Assembly: GCF_032062135.1 (NCBI RefSeq)
Contig: NC_092863.1
Coordinates: 21,721,154-21,785,153, forward strand
Reading direction: 5' to 3'
DNA length: 64,000 bases
DNA from: Pyxicephalus adspersus
Lineage: Eukaryota > Chordata > Amphibia > Anura > Pyxicephalidae
Position 1 is the stretch's first letter; every line of letters begins with the position of its first letter. The position numbers and the translations under genes are program-made. The notes beneath the pieces were generated by a model, which made no database searches, was not told the DNA's origin, and was given only the letters and a program-made list of their open reading frames with translations. Below, piece after piece: positions 36,401-41,355 of the stretch.

Positions 36401-39400
36401 CACCCTGTTGGTTAGGTTCTTGCTACAAATGTAGCAAAAATTGTCCAGTTTATTAACACAGCTGCTCCTACTTATCTTTAGATCAAAACAGGCTCACTAT
36501 GGCCTAACTGTTATATCCAGTAAGATGGTTTCGAACTAGACAAGCCCTTGGTCCATCTCGCCTTATATACCTATTTCTGATGCAGCTTACTGACTTGCTC
36601 AGACATGCCCAGCCACTGCTGGAACCTGCATGCCACCAGGGGACGTGATCCAGCTAAGGTGGCAGCAGGCATAGTGGTAGCTGCAACTGTTATGTTCCCA
36701 TGTAAAAATACATTACCCAATTACTGACCATTTAAACAGCATTAGCATGCCTAGAACTTAAAATCTGTACAAAATAGGCAAATTCTGAGTTTAGATATGA
36801 AATCACATGTGTTATTCCGAGCAGCAAAATTGTTGTTGAGCAGTGTTAATGGATAAGTACCTCTATCTGCCAAAACTACTTTTGCTTCTATAAAACATTT
36901 TATGATCGTTATATAGACATTAAAGTAAATAGGGCATGGTCCAAAACCTCCATACACTTAGTACAGTTTTCTTTGTAATTACAATATCCTAGCCTTACCC
37001 ATACCAGTTATGCCACATCTCCTCATTTTATGCTTACTCTTGTTCTTTTTCCGGTACTACAATTATTTACAAAAAAGAAAATCCTTTTTTGCTCAACAGG
37101 AGGTACTGATGTTACAAATGCTGTCTTAGTCTAAAATGTAAAAACAGACTGACAAGCTAGTTTTTACTGGCTGAGAATAAATTGCTGGATCACCCACCTT
37201 TAAACAAACAAGTGTAGTATTTCCACCAATTACAACATTGAATGTTTCAACCCATAAAACTATAGCCACATAAAAATCATCACAAAAAAAGGAATGGTCA
37301 TATCTCTTTTTTTTACTACTCTAGATGATAGAAAACGCCTCTAGCTATACTGTCTTGAGAAAGAGGACAAGAGCACTGAAATACTCCACCAAAGAAATAA
37401 CTCTACAGGAAATACACAGAAGACTGTTTTTTTTTTCCAATGATCTGGTGTGGAGTGTATTGATGAGTCTTATGTTGCTGCATCTTCTTCTCAGGTCCAT
37501 CAAGCTGTGGCAGAGTTTTAAAGCAGACTGGCATTTGCAGATCCACTGGGCTTAGCTGATGTCTGTTTGTGCCATCTCACAAGTCTACTCAGGTTGAGTG
37601 GATAAAGTTACTGTTTTTATAAATTAAGTTGTCTCCCAAGTGCACCAAGTTTGCACACACTCTTTTATTCTAAATATGTAATGTTACCATAGATTCTAGC
37701 TTTCATAGTTGGTACAATTTCATTGGCACCTGGTCAGTTTAGGGTTCTTAAATCATCTGTGTCGATTATCTTTTTGGAATGGGCCAATACGTCTTTCACT
37801 TCACGTTGGTGAAGCAGGTTCCAGTTCCACAAACAGATGTTGTAATGCCATACCCCAGTGATCATAGTTTCCCTTGTTTGAAATCCAACCCCGTTTATAC
37901 TGGTATGTTAGGCTTCATCCTGTAAGTTGTACTTCTGAACTTAACATTTCCTTTACTGCCATAAACTTATCAGCACTAGTAATGGCGAATAAGGTGTAGA
38001 AAATTTGATTTATGCAAACCACTTTCAATTGTAAACTGCACACACTTGAAACTGTGTCAATTAAACCATATACTTATCAAATCTGAATCATTTTTTTGTC
38101 AGAACATTTTGCATTGTATTTTTTTTTAAATTCTAATTTTTCTGCATCATGTTAACAATGTCTTTTCCATGCAAATGACACTTCTTTCCTTTCTTCACGA
38201 GTAGACCATCCGTAGCCCCAAGTAGGTCTTGAATTTAGCTGCACTCTTTCAGTGTAGAATTTTTTTTAAGAAGTAGCTAAAGTGTTCACTAGTTAATAGC
38301 CTATGAAGTTCTCACTCCCCTCAGCTAAGTCAGAACAGACATGCTGAAGTGTTTTGTCACATGGGTTTCCCAGCTTGTCCATATATAGAAGACAAAAGAG
38401 AAGCTCACAGGACACTAAGGACATTCGGGAGTCTGGATGCATATGAAAAAGCTGTTCTTTGGCTGAGGCTAAGATTGAGAATTAGTCTGAATTTAATGGT
38501 ATGAGAAAGAAAATTTCTTGTTATATTTATATAGGTCAGCGAATTATATATTGGGCAGAATTATTAAAGTGTGGATTTTTAATTGGGAACTCTTGAGGTT
38601 TTTCATTCCATAAAAACTCTTTGTGCTCTATGCAGGGAATCTGACATTGCCTCAAACATTCTGAGAATTGTCCAGGTTTCAATGATAGTAAATGATTCCC
38701 ATGAGGGAATGTTTGAGGGAATGTCCGATTCCCTGTTTAAAAAAATGGAGCTCTTTGTGTCTTTTTTGAGATTAATTGAATCCATGGAATATACCAGCAG
38801 CAGAGAGACTTTAAAACATTGGAGAAGTGTCATTACTATAAAGGAATACATTTGGATTACGCTAGTGCAATTTTTAGGTGTATCCAAGGAGGAATCAATT
38901 TTATTTTGATATAATTGTTTATTGGTTTTATTTGTTTTCTAAATGTTGTTCATCTACATTCACAGGCATAAATTTACAATCCTTGACGGGCAAATTTTTG
39001 ACATTCTTTTGCATACTACTTTGAGCATTTTAACCTCCCTAGTGGTAATCCCAAGTGTGGCTAAATTGAATAGGAAAGCTTATCTGGTCCCCATGTGCCC
39101 GTGGCATCCTCCAGCAGTGCCCGGCATCTGCGTCCCTGGCATGTGAACGTTGGGGACGCAAGGCCAGGGGGTCCTGTTGATGGGCAGGCATAGGATGTGT
39201 GAGCGTGCGGCTGGGGGGTGGGACCAGGCGGGAAATTTAAAATAAGTATTTTTAAATGTACCGTTTTGACATTTAAAAATGCTTATATATTCAGAACACC
39301 AGGGAGGTTAAGTGAACAGCAATTTTTAAATTTTGGTATCAAGAAGCAGATTATGTGCCATGAAACTCGTTAAGTTATCAAGGGGTTGATTGAAATTTCA

Positions 39401-40280
39401 TACATCATCATTTTTCCCCCGTTCCACCCTATTATGGGTGATTTCCTATAAGACTTTGCTTTTATATACCAAAACCCCTTTGGTTGGACTTTAATTGCCA
39501 AACCCTTTAGGAGTAATTTTTCCTCAACTGTTATATTTGTGTTTGTTTTTGCTAATATTTTTTTGGTGTTTTTCCTTGTGTTCTGGAATCTAATTTAATA
39601 CATTTATGTGATGTTTTTAATATTATGAGAATATGTAGCATTGAACATTCCTAGCTAAAAGGTCCTCAATTACAATTTTGTGGGTGCACATATAACCCCC
39701 TTGGGATGTTTATTTAACAGTAAATACAAACATTTTTTTCCTTTGTTACTTGATTCTGTCATATAACTTCATTTTAATTTTCAATAATTTGACCCCTTGG
39801 TACATTTATTGAAGAGGTTATTATATGGGAGACTATAGTTTTTTGTTGGGGAATTTTATACCCATCAAAAAACTATTTAATTATTTCGCAAGTATCAAAC
39901 TCAGACTCTGCAAATATGCCCCTACTAAGGTATATAATGCCTTGGGGTTGAATTATTGTAAATTAAAGTGAGGGTATATATTTCAAACCCCATGTTTTAC
40001 CATGTTTGGGACACATCATTTGGTAAAAAAAACCTTTAAAGCTTGTAACTAGGACATATTTGCTCAACATTGAAATATATTTATATTGTAAGGTGTTTTT
40101 ATGTTTTGTTTCATTTCATTGTTTGGTTATTAACGAAAACCATACTCTGTTACGATAGTATATCCTAATCTATTTTTTTATTTTTTTTATCTTTTTTAGG
40201 CTGGAGCAGAAATTTCCACAGTGAATCCAGAGCAGTATTCCAAACGCTTCATTGAATTCATGTCAAATATCCTGGCATAG
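1626..40280 (+). CDS. pip4k2b: phosphatidylinositol-5-phosphate 4-kinase type 2 beta, 3' part (six exons)
   Basis: Lipid kinase that phosphorylates PtdIns5P at position 4 to give PtdIns(4,5)P2, lowering PtdIns5P in cytosol, membranes and nucleus. Joining 1626-1772, 1852-1890, 6692-6805, 7596-7848, 27112-27215 and 40200-40280 gives one frame of 245 codons plus TAG, close to the C-terminal 60% of the ~416-residue vertebrate protein; upstream exons lie outside the window. Visible features are the TRNVF hinge motif, the catalytic MDYSLL motif, an acidic insert, GTPPDSPGN, the IID metal-binding motif, the Lys/Ala-rich specificity loop and the C-terminus EFMSNILA. Beta rather than alpha or gamma is chosen because the run from EEMEVEE to [13 protein letters not shown] and the [21 protein letters not shown] segment follow beta. 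Introns are 79, 4801, 790, 19263 and 12984 bp. No frameshift or stop is seen, so it should be functional. Confidence 0.95.
1852..1890 (+). CDS. pip4k2b: pip4k2b coding micro-exon
   Basis: A 39-base exon coding [13 protein letters not shown], between AG at 1850-1851 and GT at 1891-1892, both borders in phase 0. The family normally has [13 protein letters not shown], so one Ala is Cys here. It continues directly from KYDLK of the previous exon and into AKDLPTF of the next. Confidence 0.93.
1891..2699. other. intron, no recognisable element
   Basis: Start of the 4.8-kb intron between the micro-exon and the exon at 6692. No repeat family, RNA gene or conserved coding piece could be recognised; the 98-codon open frame at 1980 has no family resemblance. 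Confidence 0.5.
2700..3650 (-). mobile_element. L2-like LINE remnant (reverse transcriptase end and 3' tail)
   Basis: On the - strand the frames between 3650 and 3018 read as the end of a non-LTR reverse transcriptase: [16 protein letters not shown] gives the catalytic ADD box (normally YADDTQLYLS), followed by the [19 protein letters not shown] segment that resembles the conserved C-terminal 'LHWLPVxxRIxFK' region of L2-type LINEs. The 3' tail near 2718-2745 is the - strand form of a GCGCTATATAAATA-type end, typical of L2. Stops and frameshifts make it a dead 5'-truncated copy. It sits antisense to pip4k2b in an intron. Confidence 0.75.
3651..6691. other. intron, mostly unique sequence
   Basis: Remainder of the 4.8-kb intron. 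Apart from the duplicated poly-T block at 4316-4440 and a poly-T run near 5318-5333, no recognisable element was found. It ends in a pyrimidine-rich tract and AG at 6690-6691. Confidence 0.5.
4316..4440. repeat. short direct repeat with two identical T18 blocks
   Basis: Two identical 35-base blocks (4316-4350 and 4406-4440), each made of AGTGAAACC, 18 T residues and CCCCCACT, lie 90 bp apart. The sequence between them is unique. This looks like a local tandem duplication of ~90 bp with partial divergence, or an assembly effect around homopolymers. Confidence 0.85.
6692..6805 (+). CDS. pip4k2b: pip4k2b coding exon
   Basis: 114 bases, 38 codons, starting [20 protein letters not shown] and ending LEKLKRDVE, between AG at 6690-6691 and GT at 6806-6807, phase 0 on both sides. 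It is nearly identical to the vertebrate beta and alpha paralogues; the LHVGEE stretch favours beta. Confidence 0.95.
6806..7595. other. 790-bp intron, no recognisable element
   Basis: Short intron with a GT donor and a pyrimidine-rich acceptor ending AG at 7594-7595. Nothing else recognised. Confidence 0.6.
7596..7848 (+). CDS. pip4k2b: pip4k2b coding exon (catalytic motif and acidic insert)
   Basis: 253 bases, phase 0 start and phase 1 end. It codes [18 protein letters not shown], which includes the catalytic Asp of the MDYSLL motif, then an acidic insert ([17 protein letters not shown]) that in mammalian beta lies in a helix linked to nuclear targeting. The GTPPDSPGN segment contains the Ser-Pro that is a reported p38 site in mammals. 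The exon ends in MKSHE plus the first base of the next codon. The acidic insert is about two residues shorter than in human beta. GT donor at 7849. Confidence 0.95.
7849..8370. other. start of 19-kb intron, no recognisable element
   Basis: Intron sequence between the exon ending at 7848 and the first CR1 fragment. Contains a T-rich run near 7912-7925 and nothing else recognised. Confidence 0.5.
8371..9690 (+). mobile_element. CR1-type LINE fragment, copy 1
   Basis: Three stretches of a non-LTR reverse transcriptase are readable on the + strand: [19 protein letters not shown] near 8411, [17 protein letters not shown] near 8935, and FADDTKLC near 9030, the catalytic box. They are followed, after an internal deletion near 9055, by the C-terminal [26 protein letters not shown] segment and a 3' UTR ending in the GGTTGAACTTGATGGACTTA type tail. 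Stops and deletions make it inactive. This copy keeps the uninterrupted site (near 8757) at which copy 2 received a Tc1 element. Confidence 0.85.
9691..11169. other. intron sequence, possibly decayed repeats
   Basis: No coding region found. Around 10285-10330 the sequence resembles the 'gggccacatccg' ends of hAT-type MITEs, and 10430-10700 shares loose phrases with the dispersed repeat at 25150-25340 and 30930-31110, but borders cannot be drawn. Confidence 0.35.
11170..11222 (-). ncRNA. degenerate hammerhead ribozyme-like motif of the Penelope-like element
   Basis: On the - strand the order is CTGAAGA (11207-11201), a GCC/GGC mini-stem with a TAA loop (11199-11191), then AAAACGCGTT (11190-11181). 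The canonical hammerhead core is CUGAUGA, stem II, GAAA, then a short stem III; here the core has one change in the first box and one in the GAAA box. Penelope-like elements are known to carry hammerheads with a short, nearly palindromic stem III such as ACGCGT. The motif lies ~1.8 kb downstream of the matching Penelope coding end, on the same strand, as expected for a terminal repeat. It is probably inactive. Confidence 0.55.
11223..12399. other. probable 3' non-coding part of the Penelope-like element
   Basis: No coding frame. The segment 11580-11790 is richer in GATCACGCGATC-like words, which recur around 12465. Its position between the hammerhead-like motif and the GIY-YIG coding end suggests element-derived non-coding DNA, but no independent copy in the window confirms this. 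Confidence 0.35.
12400..12619. repeat. perfect 110-bp tandem duplication
   Basis: Two adjacent 110-base units, 12400-12509 and 12510-12619, read identical. They start CAACCGATCAAGGG and end CCTCAGCGT. The unit includes a G-rich run (GGGGAGGGGGTGGGG). The long open frames over it are products of the duplication and match no protein. Confidence 0.95.
12994..13870 (-). pseudogene. Penelope-like element ORF, C-terminal half with GIY-YIG endonuclease
   Basis: Read from 13870 downward on the - strand in shifting frames: a helical stretch [20 protein letters not shown], a piece [10 protein letters not shown], the Cys-rich CKCRHCPQC knuckle, then [13 protein letters not shown] and HKRILEHI, which fit the start of a GIY-YIG nuclease. 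The frame at 13209-12994 gives [18 protein letters not shown] followed by QPPGLND, the conserved end of Penelope-like proteins. The order is what the family shows (RT thumb, knuckle, endonuclease). Several frameshifts and stops are present, so the protein is dead. Confidence 0.8.
13878..14070 (+). mobile_element. piggyBac-type MITE, left end only
   Basis: Begins directly after a TTAA at 13874-13877 with CCTCCCTAGTGGTAATGCTG, the same end as the complete copy at 39034-39307. It keeps the GGGGTGGAATT and TTACCTGGTCCCCAC phrases of the family. The right end could not be located. It interrupts the Penelope-like element. Confidence 0.7.
14071..15369. other. AT-rich intron sequence with microsatellites
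   Basis: No coding region. Contains (TATAA)n near 14370-14407 and an (AT)n run at about 15200-15228. Confidence 0.5.
15370..15564 (-). pseudogene. possible second Penelope-like C-terminal fragment
   Basis: The - strand frame ends [27 protein letters not shown] (in register WIYNL, then PDLNEMIDF), which resembles the family's closing 'WIxxLxTLxPxGLNxxxDF' motif but differs from the copy at 13209-12994. A second, diverged element is one explanation; chance resemblance is the alternative. Confidence 0.35.
16317..16693 (+). mobile_element. piggyBac-type MITE inside Tc1
   Basis: Begins after TTAA (16313-16316) with CCCCCCTAGTGGTAATCCCG; GAGTGTGACTCGGGG follows and then recurs inverted at ~16376-16394. 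The TTAA coincides with a TTAA that Tc1 elements carry after the AAACAAGCCATCC segment. The right border is unsure: Tc1 sequence resumes only at about 16703, so ~130 bp of Tc1 coding sequence is missing, and the TTAA at 16694-16697 is the nearest candidate end. Confidence 0.65.
16703..17555 (+). pseudogene. Tc1 transposase remnant
   Basis: The remaining frames cover the end of the DNA-binding region and the DDE domain of a cut-and-paste transposase. Visible are [16 protein letters not shown] (first catalytic Asp in WTDE), the [10 protein letters not shown] strand, [15 protein letters not shown] (second Asp) and [18 protein letters not shown] (third acidic region, DLNPIEN in intact relatives, with the leading Asp replaced by Tyr). 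There is a TGA at 17167-17169, a frameshift near 17340, and the N-terminal ~100 residues are missing, so it is dead. Confidence 0.92.
18746..19179. other. intron segment of unknown origin
   Basis: Lies between the CR1 3' end and the Penelope RT fragment. It is more GC-rich than its surroundings (18830-19130) and has a loose inverted pair around the word TTTCGCCCTTG. No family recognised. Confidence 0.4.
19180..19395 (-). pseudogene. Penelope-like element, reverse transcriptase core fragment
   Basis: The - strand frame reads [20 protein letters not shown], then [16 protein letters not shown]. This fits the Penelope-like pattern 'IVSGNGS...SYLKDT...LVTLDVxSLYTNIPH', with the catalytic Asp of motif A replaced by Gly (TIGIEAL for TLDVxSL). 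The first motif starts right at the border of the inserted unassigned element, and the preceding YSLPK segment is found on its far side at ~22700. Confidence 0.78.
19664..19687 (+). promoter_or_regulatory. CRE palindrome and TATA box of the unassigned element
   Basis: TGACGTCA at 19664-19671 and TATATAAG at 19680-19687 lie ~92 bases upstream of the first ATG (19779). Copy 2 keeps GTATATAAGG at the same place (36570-36561, - strand), whereas its CRE has decayed to TGCATCA. Such an arrangement is a typical RNA polymerase II core promoter. That it drives the element's gene is an inference from position and conservation. Confidence 0.6.
19779..22295 (+). pseudogene. unassigned element protein, copy 1 (possible transposase), disrupted
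   Basis: The ATG at 19779 starts [20 protein letters not shown]. Further pieces in shifting frames are [28 protein letters not shown], an acidic stretch with DSDMSDE, and after the [81 protein letters not shown], and [20 protein letters not shown] leading into QGERFHLDI and [10 protein letters not shown]. An intact protein would have roughly 600 residues. Stops near 19888, frameshifts and the MITE make it non-functional. Cys pairs at the start suggest zinc binding. The function is unproven; a DDE-type transposase is a possibility. Confidence 0.75.
20679..21557. mobile_element. piggyBac-type MITE (879 bp) inside unassigned element copy 1
   Basis: Flanked by TTAA on both sides (20675-20678 and 21558-21561). 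The ends are CCACCTGGCCGTTA and, read inward from the right, CCTCCTGGGCGTTA, a 14-bp imperfect inverted repeat. Removing it restores a continuous alignment with the family ([12 protein letters not shown] follows). It contains a near-perfect ~35-bp palindrome centred near 20806. Its right half matches 29690-29998 in inverse orientation. Confidence 0.88.
22615..24046 (-). pseudogene. Penelope-like element, N-terminal half
   Basis: On the - strand: a Pro/Thr/His-rich low-complexity stretch (24046-23700), then the frame 23325-23038 with [20 protein letters not shown] and [15 protein letters not shown], the N-terminal signature of Penelope-like proteins ('vxNLSxxxLxxxExxLLxxGLxFxP'). It closes with the frame near 22740-22650, [14 protein letters not shown], which fits 'TPxFYxLPKIHK'. 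An A-rich block at 22782-22808 and frameshifts interrupt it. The RT continues at 19395 beyond the inserted unassigned element. Confidence 0.75.
24179..24842. mobile_element. palindromic MITE with long inverted ends
   Basis: The left arm (24179 to ~24325) and right arm (24842 back to ~24690) are inverted repeats. The outer 47 bases match at about 43 positions (ACATCTGAAG, then GGCTGAATTCACAC), and the arms continue through the phrase GTTACC then AAGCCCAGCAC. No coding sequence. The central part (24335-24480) is a dispersed repeat also seen at 25795-25960 (inverted) and 29495-29670. Confidence 0.8.
24335..24480 (+). repeat. dispersed repeat family, copy A
   Basis: Shares the order CCCCAGAAATT, GTGCTCCCAGTT, ATGCCA, GGTATCCAGTAAC and TTGTGTCAGT with 29495-29670 (same strand) and 25960-25795 (opposite strand). 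Non-coding; likely part of a larger MITE. Confidence 0.7.
24843..25794. other. repeat-rich segment between inverted elements
   Basis: A TIR-like word GCTTAGTTCA(T/C)ATTAGCAG occurs at ~24651 and, inverted, at ~25756-25773, so an element of about 1.1 kb may span this region. Within it, 25613-25725 holds three ~34-bp direct repeats containing CCAATCCCAGGTGCC or close variants. The part 25190-25340 resembles 30930-31110. Confidence 0.5.
25795..25960 (-). repeat. dispersed repeat family, copy B (inverted)
   Basis: Inverse-orientation copy of the repeat at 24335-24480: CTGACACAATA, GTTACTGGATACC, GGAGCTCC and a poly-T block before ACCACCCGGCT occur in mirrored order. Confidence 0.7.
25961..27111. 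other. end of the 19-kb intron
   Basis: A G/C-richer piece at 26470-26920, with A-rich and T/A-rich borders, looks like another non-autonomous element but no inverted ends could be matched. The segment ends in a T-rich tract and AG at 27110-27111. Confidence 0.45.
27112..27215 (+). CDS. pip4k2b: pip4k2b coding exon (metal-binding and specificity loop)
   Basis: 104 bases, phase 1 start (completes the Ser codon begun in the previous exon) and phase 0 end. It codes [20 protein letters not shown], then [17 protein letters not shown] holds the second metal-binding Asp. The KKKAAHAAK loop, with Ala rather than the Glu found in type I enzymes, is the segment that directs the kinase to PtdIns5P. GT donor at 27216. 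Confidence 0.95.
27216..28509. other. start of 13-kb intron
   Basis: Contains a (C)n(AC)n microsatellite at about 27407-27446 and T-runs. No coding piece recognised. Confidence 0.5.
27407..27446. repeat. (C)n(AC)n microsatellite
   Basis: A run of about 17 C residues runs directly into about 11 CA units. Confidence 0.95.
28510..29061. mobile_element. Tc1/mariner (pogo-like) MITE with TA target duplication
   Basis: The left end CAGTGGTACCTTGGTATAAG and right end TTATACCGGGGTACCACTG are inverted repeats, with TA directly outside on each side (28508-28509 and 29062-29063). 552 bp, no transposase. The inner flanks also mirror each other (GGACTTATACCAA on both arms). The CAGTGGTACC end resembles pogo/Tigger-type elements; this family call is from memory. 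Confidence 0.85.
29495..29670 (+). repeat. dispersed repeat family, copy C
   Basis: Same order of words as 24335-24480 (CCCCAGAAATT, GTGCTCCCAGTT, GGTATCCAGTAACC, TTGTGTCAGTGTTCTACC), same strand. Ends just before a TTAA-flanked MITE. Confidence 0.7.
29690..29998 (-). mobile_element. piggyBac-type MITE fragment
   Basis: Starts after TTAA (29686-29689) with CCCCCCTAGCATTCTAATT. Its body matches 21100-21345 of the 879-bp MITE in inverse orientation, including AGCAGATTACATTGTA at the truncated end and CCCGGGTATGATAATTATA. The other half and its TIR are missing. Confidence 0.75.
29999..31430. other. intron segment with dispersed repeat
   Basis: 30930-31110 shares several phrases with 25190-25340 (CCCCTGTGCACT, GTCAA/GTCATTGTGACATA, TTTAGGAG, AGGTTT), so a repeat family is present. 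No coding content recognised. Confidence 0.4.
31431..31860. mobile_element. CpG-rich palindromic MITE
   Basis: Ends AGGTGCGTACACACTTCCAA and, read inward from the right, AGCTACGTACACACTTCCAA are inverted repeats of about 31 bases. The interior is unusually rich in ACGATCGTTCG-type words on both strands, so the whole 430 bp can fold on itself. Non-coding; superfamily uncertain. The open frames in it are by-products of the palindrome. Confidence 0.8.
31861..34060. other. intron, no recognisable element
   Basis: AT-rich. Contains a T25-type run at about 33283-33307 and nothing else recognised. Confidence 0.5.
34061..34305 (-). mobile_element. CR1-type LINE 3' tail
   Basis: Inverse-orientation copy of the 3' UTR seen at 9460-9640 and 18555-18730: GGTTGAAAAAA, CATGTTCAACCACTAGGG, TTGATCCAGAGGAA and the CCTTCCTGATT block appear in mirrored order. 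Only the tail remains. Confidence 0.8.
34306..35025. other. intron, no recognisable element
   Basis: AT-rich sequence between the CR1 tail and unassigned element copy 2. Nothing recognised. Confidence 0.5.
35300..36453 (-). pseudogene. unassigned element protein, copy 2, disrupted
   Basis: On the - strand the reading starts at about 36453 (start codon mutated to ATA) with [18 protein letters not shown] and continues in frame through [15 protein letters not shown] and [13 protein letters not shown]. The longest open part, 36208-35858, includes [20 protein letters not shown] and [19 protein letters not shown]. After a stop, [20 protein letters not shown] (35796-35614) follows, then, beyond the deletion, NMQQ... 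and [20 protein letters not shown] with [18 protein letters not shown]. Only two or three stops precede the deletion, so this N-terminal half is better preserved than in copy 1. The deleted part includes the CGDLKVV segment. Confidence 0.75.
36562..36569 (-). promoter_or_regulatory. TATA box of unassigned element copy 2
   Basis: TATATAAG on the - strand, at the same distance from the coding start as in copy 1, within an otherwise diverged leader. Confidence 0.55.
36841..39033. other. intron sequence
   Basis: No coding content recognised. A 29-base inverted repeat pair sits at 38633-38740 (listed separately). The 108-codon frame at 38583 covers that palindrome and matches no family. Confidence 0.45.
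38633..38740. repeat. inverted repeat pair (hairpin-forming)
   Basis: The left arm begins CAGGGAATCTGACATT and continues GCCTCAAACATTC; the right arm is GAATGTTTGAGG and continues to GATTCCCTG. The arms are about 29 bases with ~3 mismatches and a spacer of roughly 50 bases. It may be the centre of a decayed MITE. Confidence 0.8.
39034..39307. mobile_element. piggyBac-type MITE, complete (274 bp)
   Basis: TTAA on both sides (39030-39033, 39308-39311). The left end is CCTCCCTAGTGGTAATCCCA; the right end read inward is CCTCCCTGGTGTTCTGAAT, so the inverted ends share CCTCCCT(A/G)GTG. The GC-rich centre has the GTGCCCGTGGC and GGCATCTGCGTCC phrases of the family. Best reference copy in the window. 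Confidence 0.9.
39308..40199. other. end of the last intron
   Basis: AT-rich, nothing recognised; ends in a long T-rich tract and AG at 40198-40199. Confidence 0.55.
40200..40280 (+). CDS. pip4k2b: pip4k2b terminal coding exon
   Basis: Starts [20 protein letters not shown] and ends MSNILA with TAG at 40278-40280. In-phase with the previous exon (KHG then AGAEIS). Human beta ends MSNILT, so only conservative changes are seen. Confidence 0.95.
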   Translation, partial: AGAEISTVNPEQYSKRFIEFMSNILA

Positions 40281-41355
40281 CTCTTCTTTCCGTCCTACAC
40301 TTGCCCTTTCTCTGTACCCAGGCACTACTCAAAAGCTCCTGAATTGCAACATTGTCTACATGAGTGTGCGTGAGCTAGTGTGTTTGCACATCCATTCAAT
40401 TTGTACTTGCTGTCCACACATTTTCCTAAAAGATCAATTACATCCCATCCTCTGTAAAGTTTGTAATATTATGTTTCAAGGTCACAATTTTAAACAAGTT
40501 ACACTAGGCATAGGTCACAATGTTTCCCAGACTTGCATTTCTCTTACATCCTAAAAGTGTTATACTTTGTTATTGCTAAGTTATATTAGTTGTTACAGAA
40601 GCATTTTCTTTATCACTTACTATTTTTCAGCGGGTGCAGCAAATGTTTATTTCTGATCTAACAGTTGTATCTCTAATGCTAAATCTGGGAGGGCTACTAA
40701 TATGCAAAATAAGTGTACTCCTAAACTAGAACAGGTAATGTTGTCTGTCCACAGTTATAGGATCATTTGGGGACATACAGTATTTTGTGCTTACCCACAC
40801 AGTTTATAGCAATGAAATACTGGAAAGAGGAGGCCCTAACTTTTTTTTTTCTTCTATGTGTTCGTGACTTGGAGGCCAGGGATACCTTAAACAGTGTTTT
40901 GATTTTGTCATGGAAAGGGTGTTATTGTTTTTAAATTGCACTGAGGCTAAGTGCTTTTCTCAGTTTTTGAATCCCAATAGCACTTACAGTTCTTTAAAGT
41001 ACCAACGTTACTCTGATTTTACCATTTTCAGATCACTTTTAACCTATAGGTGTATATTTTCTCTAAATGACAGCTGATAAATGTACAATTCTTGATTTTT
41101 TCAGTTTTTTAATATGTTTACTGTATTATCGGGGGCCAGGTAAAGCTTTAGAAAGGGATGATTGAGTGTCCCTGTTTTAGGTGTTATCTTTAATTTTACA
41201 GGAAATAAGAGAAAATTGCTTTAATAAAAATACGGAAATTTTTAAAACACATTATTTAATGGAGAAGAAAGCGTATTTATTATGTGGCTCTTAAATAGTT
41301 AATTTTAGTATCTGCAGTTGTCAAACCTATAGTTTTTTTGAAAAATTCAAATAAA
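40281..41355 (+). other. pip4k2b: pip4k2b 3' UTR (minimum extent)
   Basis: Sequence directly after the stop codon with no intron signal and no repeat until beyond 41.35 kb. A plausible early poly(A) signal AATAAA is at 41350-41355. Vertebrate PIP4K2B messages have 3' UTRs of several kb, so the real end may be further on; AATAAA also occurs at 44047-44052 and 49278-49283. Transcript data are needed to choose. Confidence 0.55.
41350..41355 (+). promoter_or_regulatory. pip4k2b: candidate polyadenylation signal
   Basis: AATAAA about 1.07 kb after the stop codon, followed by T/G-containing sequence (TATGTAATGTTTAG). One of several possible sites. Confidence 0.4.

Larger units (their letters stand above)
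35026..36840 (-). mobile_element. unassigned gene-like mobile element, copy 2 (inverted, internally deleted)
   Basis: Aligns with 22605-19396 over leader, coding part and trailer. Read on the - strand, it starts ACACTGCTCAACAACAATTT after TTATCCATTA and ends at GATGCAATGT followed by AATCCATAG. The shared ATCCAT outside both ends may be a target duplication. Relative to copy 1 it lacks the MITE and ~480 bp of coding sequence (jump near 35675: the segment before it equals ~20600, the one after equals ~21968). It lies between pip4k2b exons, antisense to the gene. Confidence 0.8.

Noticed and set aside
38583..38909. 108-codon + strand frame in the last intron
   Set aside because: Covers an inverted repeat and matches nothing; both strands are open here for the same reason.
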